DNA of 64,000 nt from Stutzerimonas frequens (GCF_024448335.1 NZ_JAMOHM010000018.1:1-64000), one strand, 5' to 3'; counted from the first letter of the stretch, positions 1 to 11,032 are shown. Notes: generated by a model not told the origin, from the sequence alone. Numbers and translations are program-made.

Positions 1-45
1 TGTCCAACATGAGCAGCGGTACCCCGTACGGAATTCAGGAAATAA

Positions 46-74
46 AACGCCCGGACGGTTCGCGTCCAGGCGTT
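46..74 (-). terminator. Rho-independent terminator of ahpC
   Basis: Read on the minus strand, AACGCC and GGAC pair with GTCC and GGCGTT around a short loop, and a T-rich stretch (TTTTATT) follows. It lies about 60 bases downstream of the ahpC stop codon. Confidence 0.75.
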
Positions 75-132
75 GGGTTGCCAGAGGGCTTTGACCAGCC
101 CCCCCCAGCACGCAGGGCAGATAGGCGAAGCC

Positions 133-696
133 TTAGATCTTGCCGACCAGGTCCAGCGACGGAGCCAGGGTCTTCTCGCCTTCTTTCCACTTGGCCGGGC
201 AGACTTCGCCCGGGTGAGCGGCGGTATACTGAGCGGCTTTCAGCTTGCGCAGGGTCTCGGACACGTCACGAGCGATCTCGTTGGAGTGGATCTCGACGGT
301 CTTGATCACGCCTTCCGGGTTGATCAGGAAGGTGCCGCGCAGCGCCAGACCTTCCTCTTCGATGTGCACACCGAAAGCGCGGGTCAGCTGGTGAGTCGGG
401 TCACCGATCAGCGGGAACTGAGCCTTGCCAACGGCCGGCGAAGTTTCGTGCCAGACCTTGTGCGAGAAGTGGGTATCGGTGGTGACGATGTACACCTCGG
501 TACCGGCCTTCTGGAACTCGGCGTAGCTGTTGGCAGCGTCTTCGATCTCGGTCGGGCAGTTGAAGGTGAAGGCAGCCGGCATGAAGATCAGCACGGACCA
601 CTTGCCCTTGAGGGACTCTTCGGTGACTTCGATGAATTTGCCGTTGTGGAAGGCATTGACTTTGAAAGGCTGGACCTGAGTGTTGATCAAGGACAT
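133..696 (-). CDS. ahpC: Alkyl hydroperoxide reductase AhpC (2-Cys peroxiredoxin)
   Basis: A 187-residue typical 2-Cys peroxiredoxin that reduces hydrogen peroxide and organic hydroperoxides in the cytoplasm, normally recharged by AhpF. The peroxidatic cysteine is Cys47 in FTFNCPTE and the resolving cysteine is Cys166 in GEVCPAKW. Length and both motifs match the AhpC family. The start ATG follows a purine-rich ribosome site. No ahpF is visible; it could lie left of the window. The terminator at 46-74 suggests this gene ends its transcript. Confidence 0.96.
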   Translation of the reverse strand: MSLINTQVQPFKVNAFHNGKFIEVTEESLKGKWSVLIFMPAAFTFNCPTEIEDAANSYAEFQKAGTEVYIVTTDTHFSHKVWHETSPAVGKAQFPLIGDPTHQLTRAFGVHIEEEGLALRGTFLINPEGVIKTVEIHSNEIARDVSETLRKLKAAQYTAAHPGEVCPAKWKEGEKTLAPSLDLVGKI

Positions 697-869
697 CTAC
701 TAACTCCTTAGCGGGTTAAGAATTTGACGGGGCCTACGATAGCGCAACCAGACGCATAACGTTATTGATTAAGGGAATAGCACCGATTACATATATCTAT
801 CAGTGAAACATCCGATCGCGCGTGTATGCGGCGACAGCTACGCCAGTGACCAGCCACGCCGGCCACGGT

Positions 870-1811
870 TCAATCTGGCCAGAAGGATCGGATTGCAGCG
901 ACACCCTGAGCCCCAATACGCACCGCGTGAGCGAGGTCCGCTTCGCCCAGTCCCCCAAGCAGATAAACCGGCTGATTGAACCCTGCCAACAGCGGCGCGA
1001 CACGCGTCCAACCTAACGGTGAGCTATCCGGATGGCTGGCAGTGGCTCGCACCGGCGACAACGTGACGAAATCTACTCCCAATGCCGTGGCCAATTCCAG
1101 CTCCCTTGCATCATGGCACGAGGCTGCAAGCCAGCGCTCACCCGCTACAGGGCGAGCAGCGCCATCGAACAGTCGGAGCTGCTCCGCCGTCAGGTGCCAA
1201 CCGGCATCCGGAAAGTCGCTCGCCCAGTCCAGCGGTCCCTTGAGCATGACCCGCGCACGACCTGCGCATAGGGCAAGCACCCGCTCGGCGAGCGATCGAT
1301 AGTCGAGCGATGAGAGCGAAGGTGCACGTAGCTGAATCAGCTCGAAACCTGCGTCGAGCGCCTGTGCTAGCCCGTCGAGCAGCCGCTCGGCGGACAGGCC
1401 ATCCGGTGTGATCAGATAACGCTGGGGCAGGCGGGCGGCAGCGACAATCGGCCGATTGGCCGCAGGAAAGCGATAAGCAGCGAGTTCATCGGCCGGCACC
1501 CACTTCAACGGCTGCCCTTCGACGCCATGCGGTTCGCCAATGAATGCAGTAACCTCCCAGACGTCCAGGAGGACATGCTTGTCCGGGTAGTCATGACGCA
1601 CCTGGATCAGCGGGCGAGCCGCCGTGACCTGAATCGCCAGCTCCTCCAGCAGCTCGCGCGCCAGCGCCGCTTCGACCTGCTCACCTGCCTCGACCTTGCC
1701 GCCCGGGAATTCCCAGAGGCCACCCTGATGCTTGTCGAGTGGTCGCTTGGCGATCAGCACCGCGCCTTCAACGCCGCGAATGACCGCTGCAGCGACATGA
1801 ACCCGCTTCAT
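870..1811 (-). CDS. Nudix hydrolase (MutT) fused to a ThiE-like domain
   Basis: A 313-residue two-domain protein. Residues 1-130 are a MutT-type Nudix hydrolase with a complete Nudix box (residues 38-60, GKVEAGE...RELLEEL), expected to cleave oxidised nucleotides such as 8-oxo-dGTP. Residues 130-313 resemble thiamine phosphate synthase, a TIM barrel, with SPVRATASHP and YLLGG segments. The fusion is a known pseudomonad arrangement beside argJ and secA. Whether the ThiE half is active is not clear: several substrate-binding positions look degenerate. The likely function is nucleotide-pool sanitation. Confidence 0.9.
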   Translation of the reverse strand: MKRVHVAAAVIRGVEGAVLIAKRPLDKHQGGLWEFPGGKVEAGEQVEAALARELLEELAIQVTAARPLIQVRHDYPDKHVLLDVWEVTAFIGEPHGVEGQPLKWVPADELAAYRFPAANRPIVAAARLPQRYLITPDGLSAERLLDGLAQALDAGFELIQLRAPSLSSLDYRSLAERVLALCAGRARVMLKGPLDWASDFPDAGWHLTAEQLRLFDGAARPVAGERWLAASCHDARELELATALGVDFVTLSPVRATASHPDSSPLGWTRVAPLLAGFNQPVYLLGGLGEADLAHAVRIGAQGVAAIRSFWPD

Positions 1812-1948
1812 TCCCGCATCTCCTGTCGGCTAGCTTGCGCCCTGGGCCGGGAGAGCCGGCCACACCTGGCTCATCCTGTCGTCGCACTTTGGCCAATCAC
1901 CGGCCATCCGCTGCGAGACGCTCGCGCAACGGAGGCTACCAGTCGCCG

Positions 1949-3166
1949 TCAGGTGCGGTACTCGGCGTTGATCTGCACGTACTCGTGGGACAGGTCGGTG
2001 GTCCAGATGGTCTCGCTGCAGCTGCCGCGGCCCAGTTCGATACGGATGGTGATCTCTTCTCGCGCCATCACCGCGGCGCCCTGCTCTTCGGTATAGCTGG
2101 GCGAGCGTCCGCCTTGGCTGGCGATGCAGACCTCGCCGAGGAACACGTCGATCTTGCTCACATCCAGTTCCGGCACACCGGCGTAGCCGACGGCGGCGAG
2201 GATGCGACCCCAGTTCGGGTCGGAGGCGAACAGTGCGGTCTTGATCAGTGGCGAATGGGCCACGGCGTAGGCGACATCCAGGCATTCCTGATGATTGCCA
2301 CCCCCGTTGACCTGCACGGTGACGAACTTGGTTGCGCCCTCACCGTCGCGGACGATGGCCTGAGCCACTTCCATGAACACTTCGAGCACCGCCTGCTTGA
2401 GCTTGCCGAACAGCTCGCCGGAGGCGGAGGCGATCTCCGGCAGCGCCGCCTGGCCGGTGGCAATCAGCATGCAGCAGTCGTTGGTGGACGTGTCGCCGTC
2501 GATAGTGATGCGGTTGAAGGACTTGTTCGCCGCATCGCGCACCAGATCCTGCAGCACGTTGCCGGCGACCTTGGCGTCGGTGGCGATGTAACCGAGCATG
2601 GTCGCCATGTTCGGCCGGATCATCCCGGCGCCCTTGCTGATACCGGTGACAGTGACGGTCACACCGTCGTGCTGGAACTGTCGGCTGGCGCCCTTGGGCA
2701 AGGTGTCGGTGGTCATGATGCCGGTCGCGGCCTCGGCCCAATGATCGGGCGAGAGGTCGTCGAGCGCGGCCTGCAGTGCCGACTCGATTTTCTGCACCGG
2801 CAGCGGTTCGCCGATCACGCCGGTGGAAAACGGCAGCACGGCAGTCTCGTCGACACCGGTCATTGCCGCCAGCGCGGCGCAGGTGTGACGGGCATCGGCC
2901 AGGCCCTGCGGCCCGGTGCCGGCGTTGGCGTTACCGGTGTTGGTCAGCAGGTAGCGCACCGGACCGTGCATGCGTTCGCGGGTGATCAGTACCGGCGCGG
3001 CACAGAAGGCGTTGGTGGTGGTCACTCCAGCCACTCGCGAGCCTTCGGCACAGCGCATCACCACCACGTCCTTGCGGCCGGGGCGCTTGATGCCGGCGGA
3101 GGCGATGCCCAGCTCGAAGCCGGGAACCGGGTGCAGCGTAGGTAAAGGACCAAGACCGACAGCCAT
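1949..3166 (-). CDS. argJ: Bifunctional ornithine acetyltransferase / N-acetylglutamate synthase ArgJ
   Basis: A 405-residue arginine-biosynthesis enzyme that moves the acetyl group from N-acetylornithine to glutamate and so recycles it. The self-cleavage site is visible as PNMATML, with cleavage expected before Thr189 to give alpha and beta chains. The conserved GIMTTDT segment is also present. Length fits the family. It lies between the mutT-thiE fusion and secA, all on the minus strand, as in other pseudomonads. Confidence 0.96.
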   Translation of the reverse strand: MAVGLGPLPTLHPVPGFELGIASAGIKRPGRKDVVVMRCAEGSRVAGVTTTNAFCAAPVLITRERMHGPVRYLLTNTGNANAGTGPQGLADARHTCAALAAMTGVDETAVLPFSTGVIGEPLPVQKIESALQAALDDLSPDHWAEAATGIMTTDTLPKGASRQFQHDGVTVTVTGISKGAGMIRPNMATMLGYIATDAKVAGNVLQDLVRDAANKSFNRITIDGDTSTNDCCMLIATGQAALPEIASASGELFGKLKQAVLEVFMEVAQAIVRDGEGATKFVTVQVNGGGNHQECLDVAYAVAHSPLIKTALFASDPNWGRILAAVGYAGVPELDVSKIDVFLGEVCIASQGGRSPSYTEEQGAAVMAREEITIRIELGRGSCSETIWTTDLSHEYVQINAEYRT

Positions 3167-3273
3167 GGGACGCTCCTTCAGACAGTGGTGGCCAACAGGC
3201 CAGGTAACAGGGAGAAAAACGCCGCGAGCGGCACAGGCCGGTCGCGGCGCGGATCAACGGGACGAGGTCGCGC

Positions 3274-6012
3274 TTACTGGACCTGACCGTGGCAATGCTT
3301 GTACTTCTTGCCCGAGCCGCACGGGCAGGGCTCGTTGCGTCCGATCTTCGGCTCGGTACGTACCGGAACGGCAGCGACGTCGGGTTGCCCTTCGACTTCC
3401 GCGTCCTCCTCCGGCTGGTCCAGAGCCGACACCTCGGCGTGCTGGAACTGCATGCGCTTGGCCAGCTCCTCGGCTTCGCGGCGCAGACGGGCTTCTTCTT
3501 CGGCCGGATCCTCGCGGCGAACCTGAACATGGGAGAGCACGCGGATGCTGTCGCGCTTGATCGATTCGAGCAGGTCCTGGAACAGCGCGAAGGACTCGCG
3601 CTTGTATTCCTGCTTCGGGTTCTTCTGCGCATAGCCACGCAGGTGAATGCCGTGGCGCAGATGGTCCATGGTCGACAGGTGTTCTTTCCACAGGTCGTCG
3701 AGCACACGCAGCACGATCTGCTTCTCGAAGGAACGTAGCGCTTCGGCGCCAGCCAGCTCTTCCTTCTCGTTGTAGGCGGCCAGCAGCGCGTCGAGAATGC
3801 GCTCACGCAGGGTTTCTTCGTAGAGTTTCTCGTCCTCGTCGAGCCATTGCTGGACCGGCAGGCGCGTACCGAAGTCGCTGTAGAGCACCGCTTCCAGGCC
3901 CGGGATGTCCCACTGCTCCGGCAGCGACTGCGGCGGAATGTGCGCGCTGATGGCCGCATCCAGCGCTTCCTGGCGGAACTCGGCGATGGTCTGACCGATT
4001 TCATCGGCGGCCAGCAGGCTGTTGCGCATGTGGTAGATCACCTTGCGCTGCTCGTTGGCCACATCGTCGTACTCAAGCAGCTGCTTGCGCATATCGAAGT
4101 TGCGCCCTTCGACCTTGCGCTGCGCCTTCTCGATGGCGTTGGTGACCATGCGGTGTTCGATGGCCTCGCCGGATTCCATGCCCAGCGCCTTCATGAAATT
4201 CTTCACCCTGTCGGAGGCAAAGATGCGCATCAGGCTGTCTTCCAGCGACAGGTAGAAACGGCTCGAGCCCGGGTCGCCCTGGCGACCCGCACGACCACGC
4301 AGCTGGTTGTCGATACGCCGCGATTCGTGACGCTCGGAGGCGATCACGTGCAGACCGCCCGCTTCCAGCACCTGCTGGTGACGCTTCTGCCAATCGGCCT
4401 TGATCTGCGCGACCTGCTCTTCGCTCGGATTCTCCAGCGCCGCCACCTCAACTTCCCAGTTGCCGCCGAGGAGGATGTCGGTACCGCGGCCCGCCATGTT
4501 GGTGGCGATGGTCACCGCGCCGGGACGACCAGCCTGGGCAATGATCTCGGCTTCCTTGTCGTGGTGCTTGGCGTTGAGCACCTTGTGCTCGAAGCCTTCC
4601 TTTTCCAGCAGGCGCGAAACGTATTCGGACGTCTCGATGGTGGCCGTGCCGACCAGCACCGGACGCCCCTGCTCGCGGCATTCCTTGATGTCGGCGATGA
4701 TCGCGGCAAACTTCTCCTCCTGGGTCAGATAGACCAGGTCGTTGAAGTCCTTGCGCGCCAGCGGCTTGTTGGTCGGAATGACCACCACCGGCAGGTTGTA
4801 GATCTGTTGGAATTCGAATGCCTCGGTATCGGCGGTACCGGTCATGCCGGATAGCTTCTTGTAGAGGCGGAAGTAGTTCTGGAAGGTGGTCGAGGCGAGG
4901 GTCTGGCTTTCCGGCTGGATCTGCAGCCCTTCCTTCGCCTCGATGGCCTGGTGCAGGCCTTCGGAAAGCCGGCGGCCCGGCATGGTCCGGCCGGTGTGCT
5001 CGTCGATCAGCAGCACCTGATTGTTCTGCACGATGTATTCGACGTTGCGGTGAAACAATTTATGCGCACGCAGACCGGCATAGACGTGGGTCAGCAAGCC
5101 CAGGTTGTGTGCCGAGTACAGGCTTTCACCCTCTGCCAGCAGCCCGGCCTGGGTCAGCATCTCCTCGATGTACTGGTGGCCCTGCTCGTTCAGTTCGACC
5201 TGGCGCGTTTTTTCATCGATGCTGAAGTGCCCTTCCTGAGTAACGACGCCCTCTTCTTCCTCGATATGCTGCGTAAGCCGCGGAATCAGTTGATTGATCT
5301 GCTGGTACAGCTTGGAGCTGTCCTCGGCCTGACCGGAGATGATCAGCGGAGTACGCGCTTCGTCGATGAGAATGGAGTCGACTTCGTCGATGACGGCGAA
5401 GTTGAGCTCACGCTGGTTCTTCTCTTCCAGGCTGAACGCCATGTTGTCGCGCAGGTAGTCGAAGCCGAATTCGTTGTTGGTGCCGTAAGTAATGTCAGCG
5501 GCATAGGCAGCACGCTTTTCTTCCGGCGGCTGGAACGGTGTGACGATACCGACGGAGAGGCCGAGAAATTCGTACAGCGGGCGCATCCAGTTGGCGTCGC
5601 GGCGGGCCAGGTAGTCATTGACCGTGACTACGTGCACACCCTTGCCGGCCAGCGCATTGAGGTACACGGCCAGGGTCGCCACCAGGGTCTTGCCTTCACC
5701 GGTACGCATCTCGGCGATGCGCCCCTCATGCAGGGTCATGCCGCCGATCAGCTGCACGTCGAAGTGGCGCATGCCCATCACGCGCTTGCCAGCCTCGCGG
5801 CAGACGGCGAACGCTTCGGGGAGGATCTGATCGAGGGTTTCGCCTTTCTCGAGACGGGCCTTGAACTCTTCGGTCTTGCTGCGCAGTTGCTCGTCGGAGA
5901 GCGACAGCATCTGCTCTTCGAGTGCATTGACGGCTTGCACCGCCTTGAGCATGCGTTTGACTTCACGCTCATTCTTGCTTCCAAAGAGTTTCTTCAATAA
6001 AGGCGCAAACAT
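3274..6012 (-). CDS. secA: Preprotein translocase ATPase SecA
   Basis: A 912-residue SecA, the motor that drives unfolded proteins through SecYEG at the inner membrane. The Walker A motif MRTGEGKT is near residues 102-109, DEVDS marks Walker B, and the C-terminal zinc-binding tail reads [13 protein letters not shown]. The start is placed at [11 protein letters not shown] because family members begin this way; an in-frame ATG six codons upstream is possible. It is followed by argJ on the same strand. Confidence 0.97.
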   Translation of the reverse strand: MFAPLLKKLFGSKNEREVKRMLKAVQAVNALEEQMLSLSDEQLRSKTEEFKARLEKGETLDQILPEAFAVCREAGKRVMGMRHFDVQLIGGMTLHEGRIAEMRTGEGKTLVATLAVYLNALAGKGVHVVTVNDYLARRDANWMRPLYEFLGLSVGIVTPFQPPEEKRAAYAADITYGTNNEFGFDYLRDNMAFSLEEKNQRELNFAVIDEVDSILIDEARTPLIISGQAEDSSKLYQQINQLIPRLTQHIEEEEGVVTQEGHFSIDEKTRQVELNEQGHQYIEEMLTQAGLLAEGESLYSAHNLGLLTHVYAGLRAHKLFHRNVEYIVQNNQVLLIDEHTGRTMPGRRLSEGLHQAIEAKEGLQIQPESQTLASTTFQNYFRLYKKLSGMTGTADTEAFEFQQIYNLPVVVIPTNKPLARKDFNDLVYLTQEEKFAAIIADIKECREQGRPVLVGTATIETSEYVSRLLEKEGFEHKVLNAKHHDKEAEIIAQAGRPGAVTIATNMAGRGTDILLGGNWEVEVAALENPSEEQVAQIKADWQKRHQQVLEAGGLHVIASERHESRRIDNQLRGRAGRQGDPGSSRFYLSLEDSLMRIFASDRVKNFMKALGMESGEAIEHRMVTNAIEKAQRKVEGRNFDMRKQLLEYDDVANEQRKVIYHMRNSLLAADEIGQTIAEFRQEALDAAISAHIPPQSLPEQWDIPGLEAVLYSDFGTRLPVQQWLDEDEKLYEETLRERILDALLAAYNEKEELAGAEALRSFEKQIVLRVLDDLWKEHLSTMDHLRHGIHLRGYAQKNPKQEYKRESFALFQDLLESIKRDSIRVLSHVQVRREDPAEEEARLRREAEELAKRMQFQHAEVSALDQPEEDAEVEGQPDVAAVPVRTEPKIGRNEPCPCGSGKKYKHCHGQVQ

Positions 6013-6283
6013 ATCGACAAAGACTTCCATGCTGGGGATGGAGGCACGTCCGCGAGGTCACGGCTGCGTGCAAAGCGGCCATTCTACTCGGAAACGGCAC
6101 TGAGGAAAGGTGCCTGACTGCGCAGTGCGGCGACCCGCCGATGGCGCTGGCAGGCGACCGTTCGGCGCTCAACATGGGGCTCGCCAAGCCACATTTCAAC
6201 CAGACGCCACCCTCCAGCGGCCGGCTTCGGCCTTGCGCGCATCTGCTACCATGAGCACCGTTATCACGGATCTTCCGACCATC

Positions 6284-6739
6284 ATGGCTTTTCGCCCATC
6301 ACCGGCCCGCGCCCCAGCCTCACTGCTACGCGAAGCAAAGCCGCTCAGAGCCTTGTTCGGTGAGGCGCTGCGACTCGAGCGCCTTCAGAAGTTGCTGGAA
6401 AGCCAATTGCAGCCGGCTGCGCGCGAACATTGTCGGGTGGCATCCTGGCGTGAAGGCTGTCTGCTGCTGATCGTCACCGATGGCCATTGGGCCACGCGCT
6501 TGCGTTACCAGCAGCGCCGCCTACAGCGCCAGCTGGAAGCCATGGATGAGTTTGCCGGACTGCTCCGCATCCAGTTCAAGGTGCAGCCACCGCCACCACC
6601 GAGACACAAGCCCGCCGCTACGCCCCCACTGTCGAGCAACGCGGCAGACAGCATTCAGGCCGCCGCTCAGGGCATTCGTGATCCGGGACTGAGGGCCGCA
6701 CTCGAGCGCCTGGCCAGCCGCGGCAAAACCAGCGACTGA
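6284..6739 (+). CDS. dciA: DciA-like DUF721 protein (replicative helicase loader)
   Basis: About 151 residues, divergent from secA. The N-terminal half carries the DUF721 fold (LREAKPLRALFGEALRLERLQ...), followed by a proline-rich linker (PPPPPRHKP) and a helical tail. DciA proteins deliver the DnaB helicase in bacteria lacking DnaC/DnaI loaders. The start ATG at 6284 (MAFRPSPARAPASLLREA) fits homologues; an in-frame ATG at 6251 would add 11 residues. Placement next to secA is common in Pseudomonas. Confidence 0.8.
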   Translation: MAFRPSPARAPASLLREAKPLRALFGEALRLERLQKLLESQLQPAAREHCRVASWREGCLLLIVTDGHWATRLRYQQRRLQRQLEAMDEFAGLLRIQFKVQPPPPPRHKPAATPPLSSNAADSIQAAAQGIRDPGLRAALERLASRGKTSD

Positions 6740-6858
6740 CATCCTGCTACAAATGCGCGCCGCGTCCTTGCGCAGCCTCGGCCGGCACGGGTTAGCATGA
6801 GCCCGTCAATGCGGAGGTGTTCCATGTCGCTAAGCCGTTTGTTCGCAGGAGCGCGCTC

Positions 6859-7323
6859 ATGCTGATCGGCGCCCTGCTCATCCTCACCTGGCTGGTACTG
6901 CTGATCCGCTACCCGCTGAGGGCCGTGCCGATCTCGCTGGGGGCCGTGCTCGGCCTCGCACTCGTCGCCGGCTGGGTGCTCTGGCAGGAACATCGTGAGG
7001 AACAACTGCTGGCGCGTCTCGAGATTCGGCTGAGCCACGACCCGCAGCGCTGTCCGGGCGCTCAGCCGCTGCACGTGCAACTGGTCAACCACACGGACAG
7101 GAAACTGCAGAGCCTGCAATGGGAAGTGGCCGCCTATTTTCCGGGCTCACGCACAAACCTTGCACGCCGTGCCTACGATGCTCCCACCTACCAGGGGCCC
7201 GGCGATCTGCAACCTGGCGCCCGTTGGGAATCCTGCCTGCCCCTGCCGCTGCTGCGCAGCGGATATCGCGCCGCGACCTTGGAGTTTCATGCCGAGCGGC
7301 TGCAAGGACATTTCATTCGCTGA
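6859..7323 (+). CDS. Small inner-membrane protein of unknown function
   Basis: About 154 residues. Two hydrophobic segments at the N terminus (LIGALLILTWLVLLI and ISLGAVLGLALVAGWVL) are followed by a soluble domain of roughly 100 residues with a beta-rich pattern (LHVQLVNHTDRKLQSLQWEVAAYFPG). The start ATG at 6859 follows an AGGAG-like site and places the first membrane segment at the N terminus. I do not recognise the family; similar proteins in pseudomonads are often loosely labelled multidrug transporter, which the sequence does not support. Confidence 0.6.
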   Translation: MLIGALLILTWLVLLIRYPLRAVPISLGAVLGLALVAGWVLWQEHREEQLLARLEIRLSHDPQRCPGAQPLHVQLVNHTDRKLQSLQWEVAAYFPGSRTNLARRAYDAPTYQGPGDLQPGARWESCLPLPLLRSGYRAATLEFHAERLQGHFIR

Positions 7324-7361
7324 AGCAACGGCACACTACCAATCTTCGCCGCACCCGCTTA

Positions 7362-7381
7362 TACTGTACAAATAAACAGTA
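7362..7381 (+). promoter_or_regulatory. LexA (SOS) box upstream of yebG
   Basis: TACTGTACAAATAAACAGTA has the CTGT-N8-ACAG core and near-perfect dyad symmetry of a gammaproteobacterial LexA site. It ends 27 bases before the yebG start, which fits SOS repression of yebG. Confidence 0.9.
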
Positions 7382-7408
7382 TCAATCTGCCAATAACCGA
7401 GGTGGTAA

Positions 7409-7663
7409 ATGGCCGTCGAAGTGGTGTACCGCAGCAGTCGGGACCTGGAGCGTTTGTTCATGGATAAAGCCGAAGCCGATCGTCATGACAAAATGCTGGA
7501 GCTGGCCGAGACGCTAGCCACGGTTCTGCAGCAGGCTTCGCCATCGCTCAGCGAGCAGCAGGCCGAGGACATCGGCATCTATATGGCCAAGCATCGAGAG
7601 CTATTCGCCAAGGCGTTCAAGAGCAGCCCGGAAGCACTGTCAGAGTTGATAAGCGGCGCCTGA
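7409..7663 (+). CDS. yebG: DNA damage-inducible protein YebG
   Basis: An 84-residue protein beginning MAVEVVYRSSRDLERLFMDK, typical of YebG, a small SOS-induced protein whose molecular role is unsettled. The LexA box immediately upstream supports both the identity and the regulation. GGTGG-type ribosome site just before the ATG. Confidence 0.9.
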   Translation: MAVEVVYRSSRDLERLFMDKAEADRHDKMLELAETLATVLQQASPSLSEQQAEDIGIYMAKHRELFAKAFKSSPEALSELISGA

Positions 7664-7776
7664 GCTCAGCGCGCAGGGCATGCGGCCTTTCGCTGCACAC
7701 GCGCCGATCTGCGGGGGAAACTTGTCGCTACCCGCCGGGTCCATTGCTGGCAGCCACCCCATACAGGTATCCAGGC

Positions 7777-8043
7777 ATGACGAGTCCATTCCAGAAGATC
7801 AGTGATGTGTTTCGTCCCCGCTATAACGTCAACTTCAGCATCGAGAAGCCGGACGGCAGCATTCTGCTTACGCTGACCAGTGCTGAGGGTGTCGCGGTCA
7901 AGCGTTTCATCAGTGCGCAACAGTGGCGCGATCAGCAGCAGTTGCAGCGCTTGATCACCAGCCTGCAGGTTAGTCTGGCCATCGAACGCGGCGAACAGTT
8001 ACCGCCTCGAGGCGCCTCGATGCTCCAACCCGTCTCGCTGTAG
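7777..8043 (+). CDS. DUF3509-type small protein
   Basis: An 88-residue soluble protein (MTSPFQKISDVFRPRYNVNF...) resembling the pseudomonad DUF3509 family, whose function is unknown. The ATG at 7777 is preferred because homologues start MxxPF. Monocistronic between yebG and the convergent MalT-like regulator gene. Confidence 0.65.
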   Translation: MTSPFQKISDVFRPRYNVNFSIEKPDGSILLTLTSAEGVAVKRFISAQQWRDQQQLQRLITSLQVSLAIERGEQLPPRGASMLQPVSL

Positions 8044-8206
8044 GAACACCAACCTGATTGCCTGCAGGTTGCCCGCTTCACCTTACCCCGCCTCAAAACA
8101 ACAACAACAAAGATCTTACCCGTCGACTGTCAGTCCCTGACTCGCAGCGCACCGTTGTGCCTGGGCTTTGCCGCCCTGGCGCAACGGTGAAGCCTATCCA
8201 GATACC

Positions 8207-10828
8207 TCAGAGCCAGGCCAACGCCTTGGCCTTTGCCACCGCCTGCGTTCGACGCGCTACGCCCAGCTTGGTATTTATTCGGCGGGCATGCGTCTTGACC
8301 GTATGCAGAGAGATGAATAGCTGCTCGGCGATTTCCTGGTTGGAACAACCCTGCGCGATCAGCCGCAACACGGTCAGCTCACGGTTGCTGAGCACGGTTT
8401 CATCCGTTATCGCCTGTACCGTCTCCGGCTCACGCTCGTAGTGGAGTAGGCGCTGGCGAAGCGACTCGCCTTTCGCCGTAGCAGGCAGAACGCGAGCCAG
8501 CCACTGGGGTTGGCGGTGGTGAAGCTCGTAAAGCGGCTTCACCAGATGCTGACGAGCCGCCTCGGCCAGCGCCGAACGCAGCTCCGTTTCGGCTTCGGCT
8601 GTCTGGCCCGCGGCCTGAAGCGCCTCGGCCAGGCTAAAGCGGCATTCACATGCCAGCCCCAGCCGCTGGGTCCGCAGGTTCTGCTCGACCTGTGCGCGCA
8701 GCTCGGTGATCGCTCGCTGTGGCTGCCCCTCCAGCACATCGATGACCGCAAGATAGCGCCGCAGCCGGGGTAGCAGCTCGTAGAATCCGGAAGGCGACAG
8801 GTAGCCGTGCCCCTCGTAGAGATCCAATACCTGACAGAGCGCACTTCGGGCCTTGCGCAACTCTCCCTGGTGGAGCCACGCGACACCGTTGATGAGCGGC
8901 AGAATTCCTCGAAAACGCGCCTCCGGAACATGACGCCACTGTGAAAGCCGCTCGGCGTCGCGCAACCAATGATAGGCACAGGCGAATTCCTGGCTTCGCG
9001 CGGCCAGCTCGGCCAGCCCGACATAGCCGAAGAAGCAGTAGGAATCGCCACAGGTCTCGGTCTCCTCCTTGCCGAGCTGATAGGCTTCCTGAGCAGGCTC
9101 ATCAAGCCCCTGATAGGCCAGCAGATGACCCTGCAGAAGTTGCAAGCGGCCGATCAATGGACTGTGCCGAACCGTTTCGCGGAGGGCCTGCAATGCCTCA
9201 TTCAGCACACCAACCGCGCGCTCGAACTCACCGGTGAGCTCCAACAGCTGGATACGGTCCACGCTGAGCATCATCTCGTAAAGCACGCTGCCCTTGAGCC
9301 GAGCCAGCTTCATACCTTCGCTGTTGTACTGTTGCGCCAGCTCCAGCTTGCCCTCGGACATCGCCTGCTGGGTCAGCACCTGATAGCAGAGCACGCGTTG
9401 CGCCCAAGCATGATCGGACAGCACCTCAAGCGCCTGCAGGCAATTTTCCCGAGCCCCAGGCTCTCCACGCAAGCGCGCGAGAAAGCCTCGCAACGCCTGC
9501 CATTGCGCCAGCAGTTGCGCCTGCCGTCGGGCATCGGGCTGAGGAAAGAATTTGGCCAGTTCGGCCAGACAGTCTTCCACTTCATCCAGACGCGCCGAGA
9601 TGATCAATGCCCATCCCTGAAGCACGATCAACCGCGTGGTACTGGCAAACAGATCCTGCGGCAGCTCGCTTCGCCATTTGAGGAATCGCGAAACGTTGTC
9701 GCCGATCAGCAACTGTTCCTGCCCGTAACGCTGCAGGTAATTGGCCGCCACTTCCGGCTGGCCTGCCCACAGGGCATGCTCCACCGCCTCGCGCATTTCG
9801 CCGCGGCTGGCGAACCATTGACAGGCCCGCAGATGCACCTGGGTCGGCGCAGCCGCATCAAGGCGTTGGAGCATCAACGCCAGCGGCTTCCACAAGCGAA
9901 ACCACTCGCCGCAATTGTCGATCTGCCTGATGAATAGCTGGCGCGTCTTGAGCACATCGAGAATTTCACTGCCGACGCCGTCCAGCACATGGTCACAGAG
10001 CTCGGCAGAAAAACGCGGCATACGCGCCAGGGCCAGCAGCGCGCGACGCACTTCGTCGCCCAGCCCGGCCAGAACCTCGCGTTGCACGTAGTCACGCAAT
10101 AACGGCGTGCCGGCCACAAGCCGCTCGCGCAGCGCCTGCTCATCGGCGCCGAGCAGCATCAGGCAGACGCCCGCCGGCCACCCTTCCATACCGCGGTGGA
10201 GCTGTTGAAAACTTTCCGGCGAAAGCGCCATTCGCTGAGCAGCGAGCATTCGCTCGAGCTCATCCTCGGTGAAGGCGAGAGCCTCGGCATCGAGTTCGCA
10301 CAGATGTCCCTGCAACAAAAGCCGTGGCAGCTTCCATGCAGGCTGACGACGACTGGAGACCCACCAGCTGACCGATGTAGGACCAATGTCCAGCAGCATA
10401 TCGAGGCAGGCGTCCAGCGCCGCATCGCAGTCGCGCGGGTAATCGTCGAGCATGATCCACAGAGGCTGCCGCAACCGGCGCAGCAGCGTGAGAATTGCAG
10501 TGTCGGCGCTCCCGACCAGCTCATCTTGCTGACCCAGGGCTCCGCTGAGCTGGCTGTACAGAGCGCCCACACTACAGGCCCGTCCGCCCAGGTCCAGCCA
10601 CACCATGTGCGTGCCCTCCGGCACGAGCCGAGCGCACTCGCTCATCAGCACGGTTTTGCCGAATCCTGCCGGAGCACAGATCAGACGCAAGCGACAATCG
10701 GCGGCGAGCAAAGACTGAACGAGTCTCGGCCGCCCTATGTGCGCCGGCGGAAGTCTCGGAATAGACGCGAGTTGGTCTGCGGCTCCTGCCTCTGCACTGA
10801 GCGCATCAGGAATGAAGCGTACGGACAT
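8207..10828 (-). CDS. MalT-like LuxR-family transcriptional regulator
   Basis: About 873 residues in the LAL (large ATP-binding LuxR) layout. A P-loop APAGFGKT lies near residue 55, a long helical repeat region occupies the middle, and the C-terminal 65 residues form a LuxR helix-turn-helix (LSNRELTVLRLIAQGCSNQEIAEQLFISLHTVKTHARRI). Such regulators respond to a small ligand and activate nearby catabolic or transport genes. The DUF1329/DUF1302 pair just upstream on the same strand is the obvious candidate target. The start is taken at MSVRFIPDAL; an upstream in-frame ATG adds 13 residues. Confidence 0.85.
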   Translation of the reverse strand: MSVRFIPDALSAEAGAADQLASIPRLPPAHIGRPRLVQSLLAADCRLRLICAPAGFGKTVLMSECARLVPEGTHMVWLDLGGRACSVGALYSQLSGALGQQDELVGSADTAILTLLRRLRQPLWIMLDDYPRDCDAALDACLDMLLDIGPTSVSWWVSSRRQPAWKLPRLLLQGHLCELDAEALAFTEDELERMLAAQRMALSPESFQQLHRGMEGWPAGVCLMLLGADEQALRERLVAGTPLLRDYVQREVLAGLGDEVRRALLALARMPRFSAELCDHVLDGVGSEILDVLKTRQLFIRQIDNCGEWFRLWKPLALMLQRLDAAAPTQVHLRACQWFASRGEMREAVEHALWAGQPEVAANYLQRYGQEQLLIGDNVSRFLKWRSELPQDLFASTTRLIVLQGWALIISARLDEVEDCLAELAKFFPQPDARRQAQLLAQWQALRGFLARLRGEPGARENCLQALEVLSDHAWAQRVLCYQVLTQQAMSEGKLELAQQYNSEGMKLARLKGSVLYEMMLSVDRIQLLELTGEFERAVGVLNEALQALRETVRHSPLIGRLQLLQGHLLAYQGLDEPAQEAYQLGKEETETCGDSYCFFGYVGLAELAARSQEFACAYHWLRDAERLSQWRHVPEARFRGILPLINGVAWLHQGELRKARSALCQVLDLYEGHGYLSPSGFYELLPRLRRYLAVIDVLEGQPQRAITELRAQVEQNLRTQRLGLACECRFSLAEALQAAGQTAEAETELRSALAEAARQHLVKPLYELHHRQPQWLARVLPATAKGESLRQRLLHYEREPETVQAITDETVLSNRELTVLRLIAQGCSNQEIAEQLFISLHTVKTHARRINTKLGVARRTQAVAKAKALAWL

Positions 10829-11032
10829 GGCGACGGTTCTCTTATTCGAATCAGTCCATTGAAACACAGCGCGGCCTCGCCCGACGCTACCATCAATGGC
10901 ATGCCCATCGTCAGCGAGGCATCCGCGCCCGGCGGCGAACGCAGACGCTGGAACGACTCTTTTCGGTTGCGAACGAGCCGGGAAACGAACCAGTAAGCTG
11001 AAATTATCATCCGCTGGTTCGAAACAAAAAAA

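Noticed and set aside
697-869. Possible OxyR site in the ahpC promoter (ATAG and CTAT elements)
   Set aside because: The ATAG/CTAT tetrads are present but the N7 spacing of an OxyR site is not met, so I do not call it.
1835-3145. A long plus-strand open frame (436 codons) opposite argJ
   Set aside because: It is the antisense shadow of argJ in GC-rich DNA: no ribosome site and low-complexity H/G/A-rich translation.
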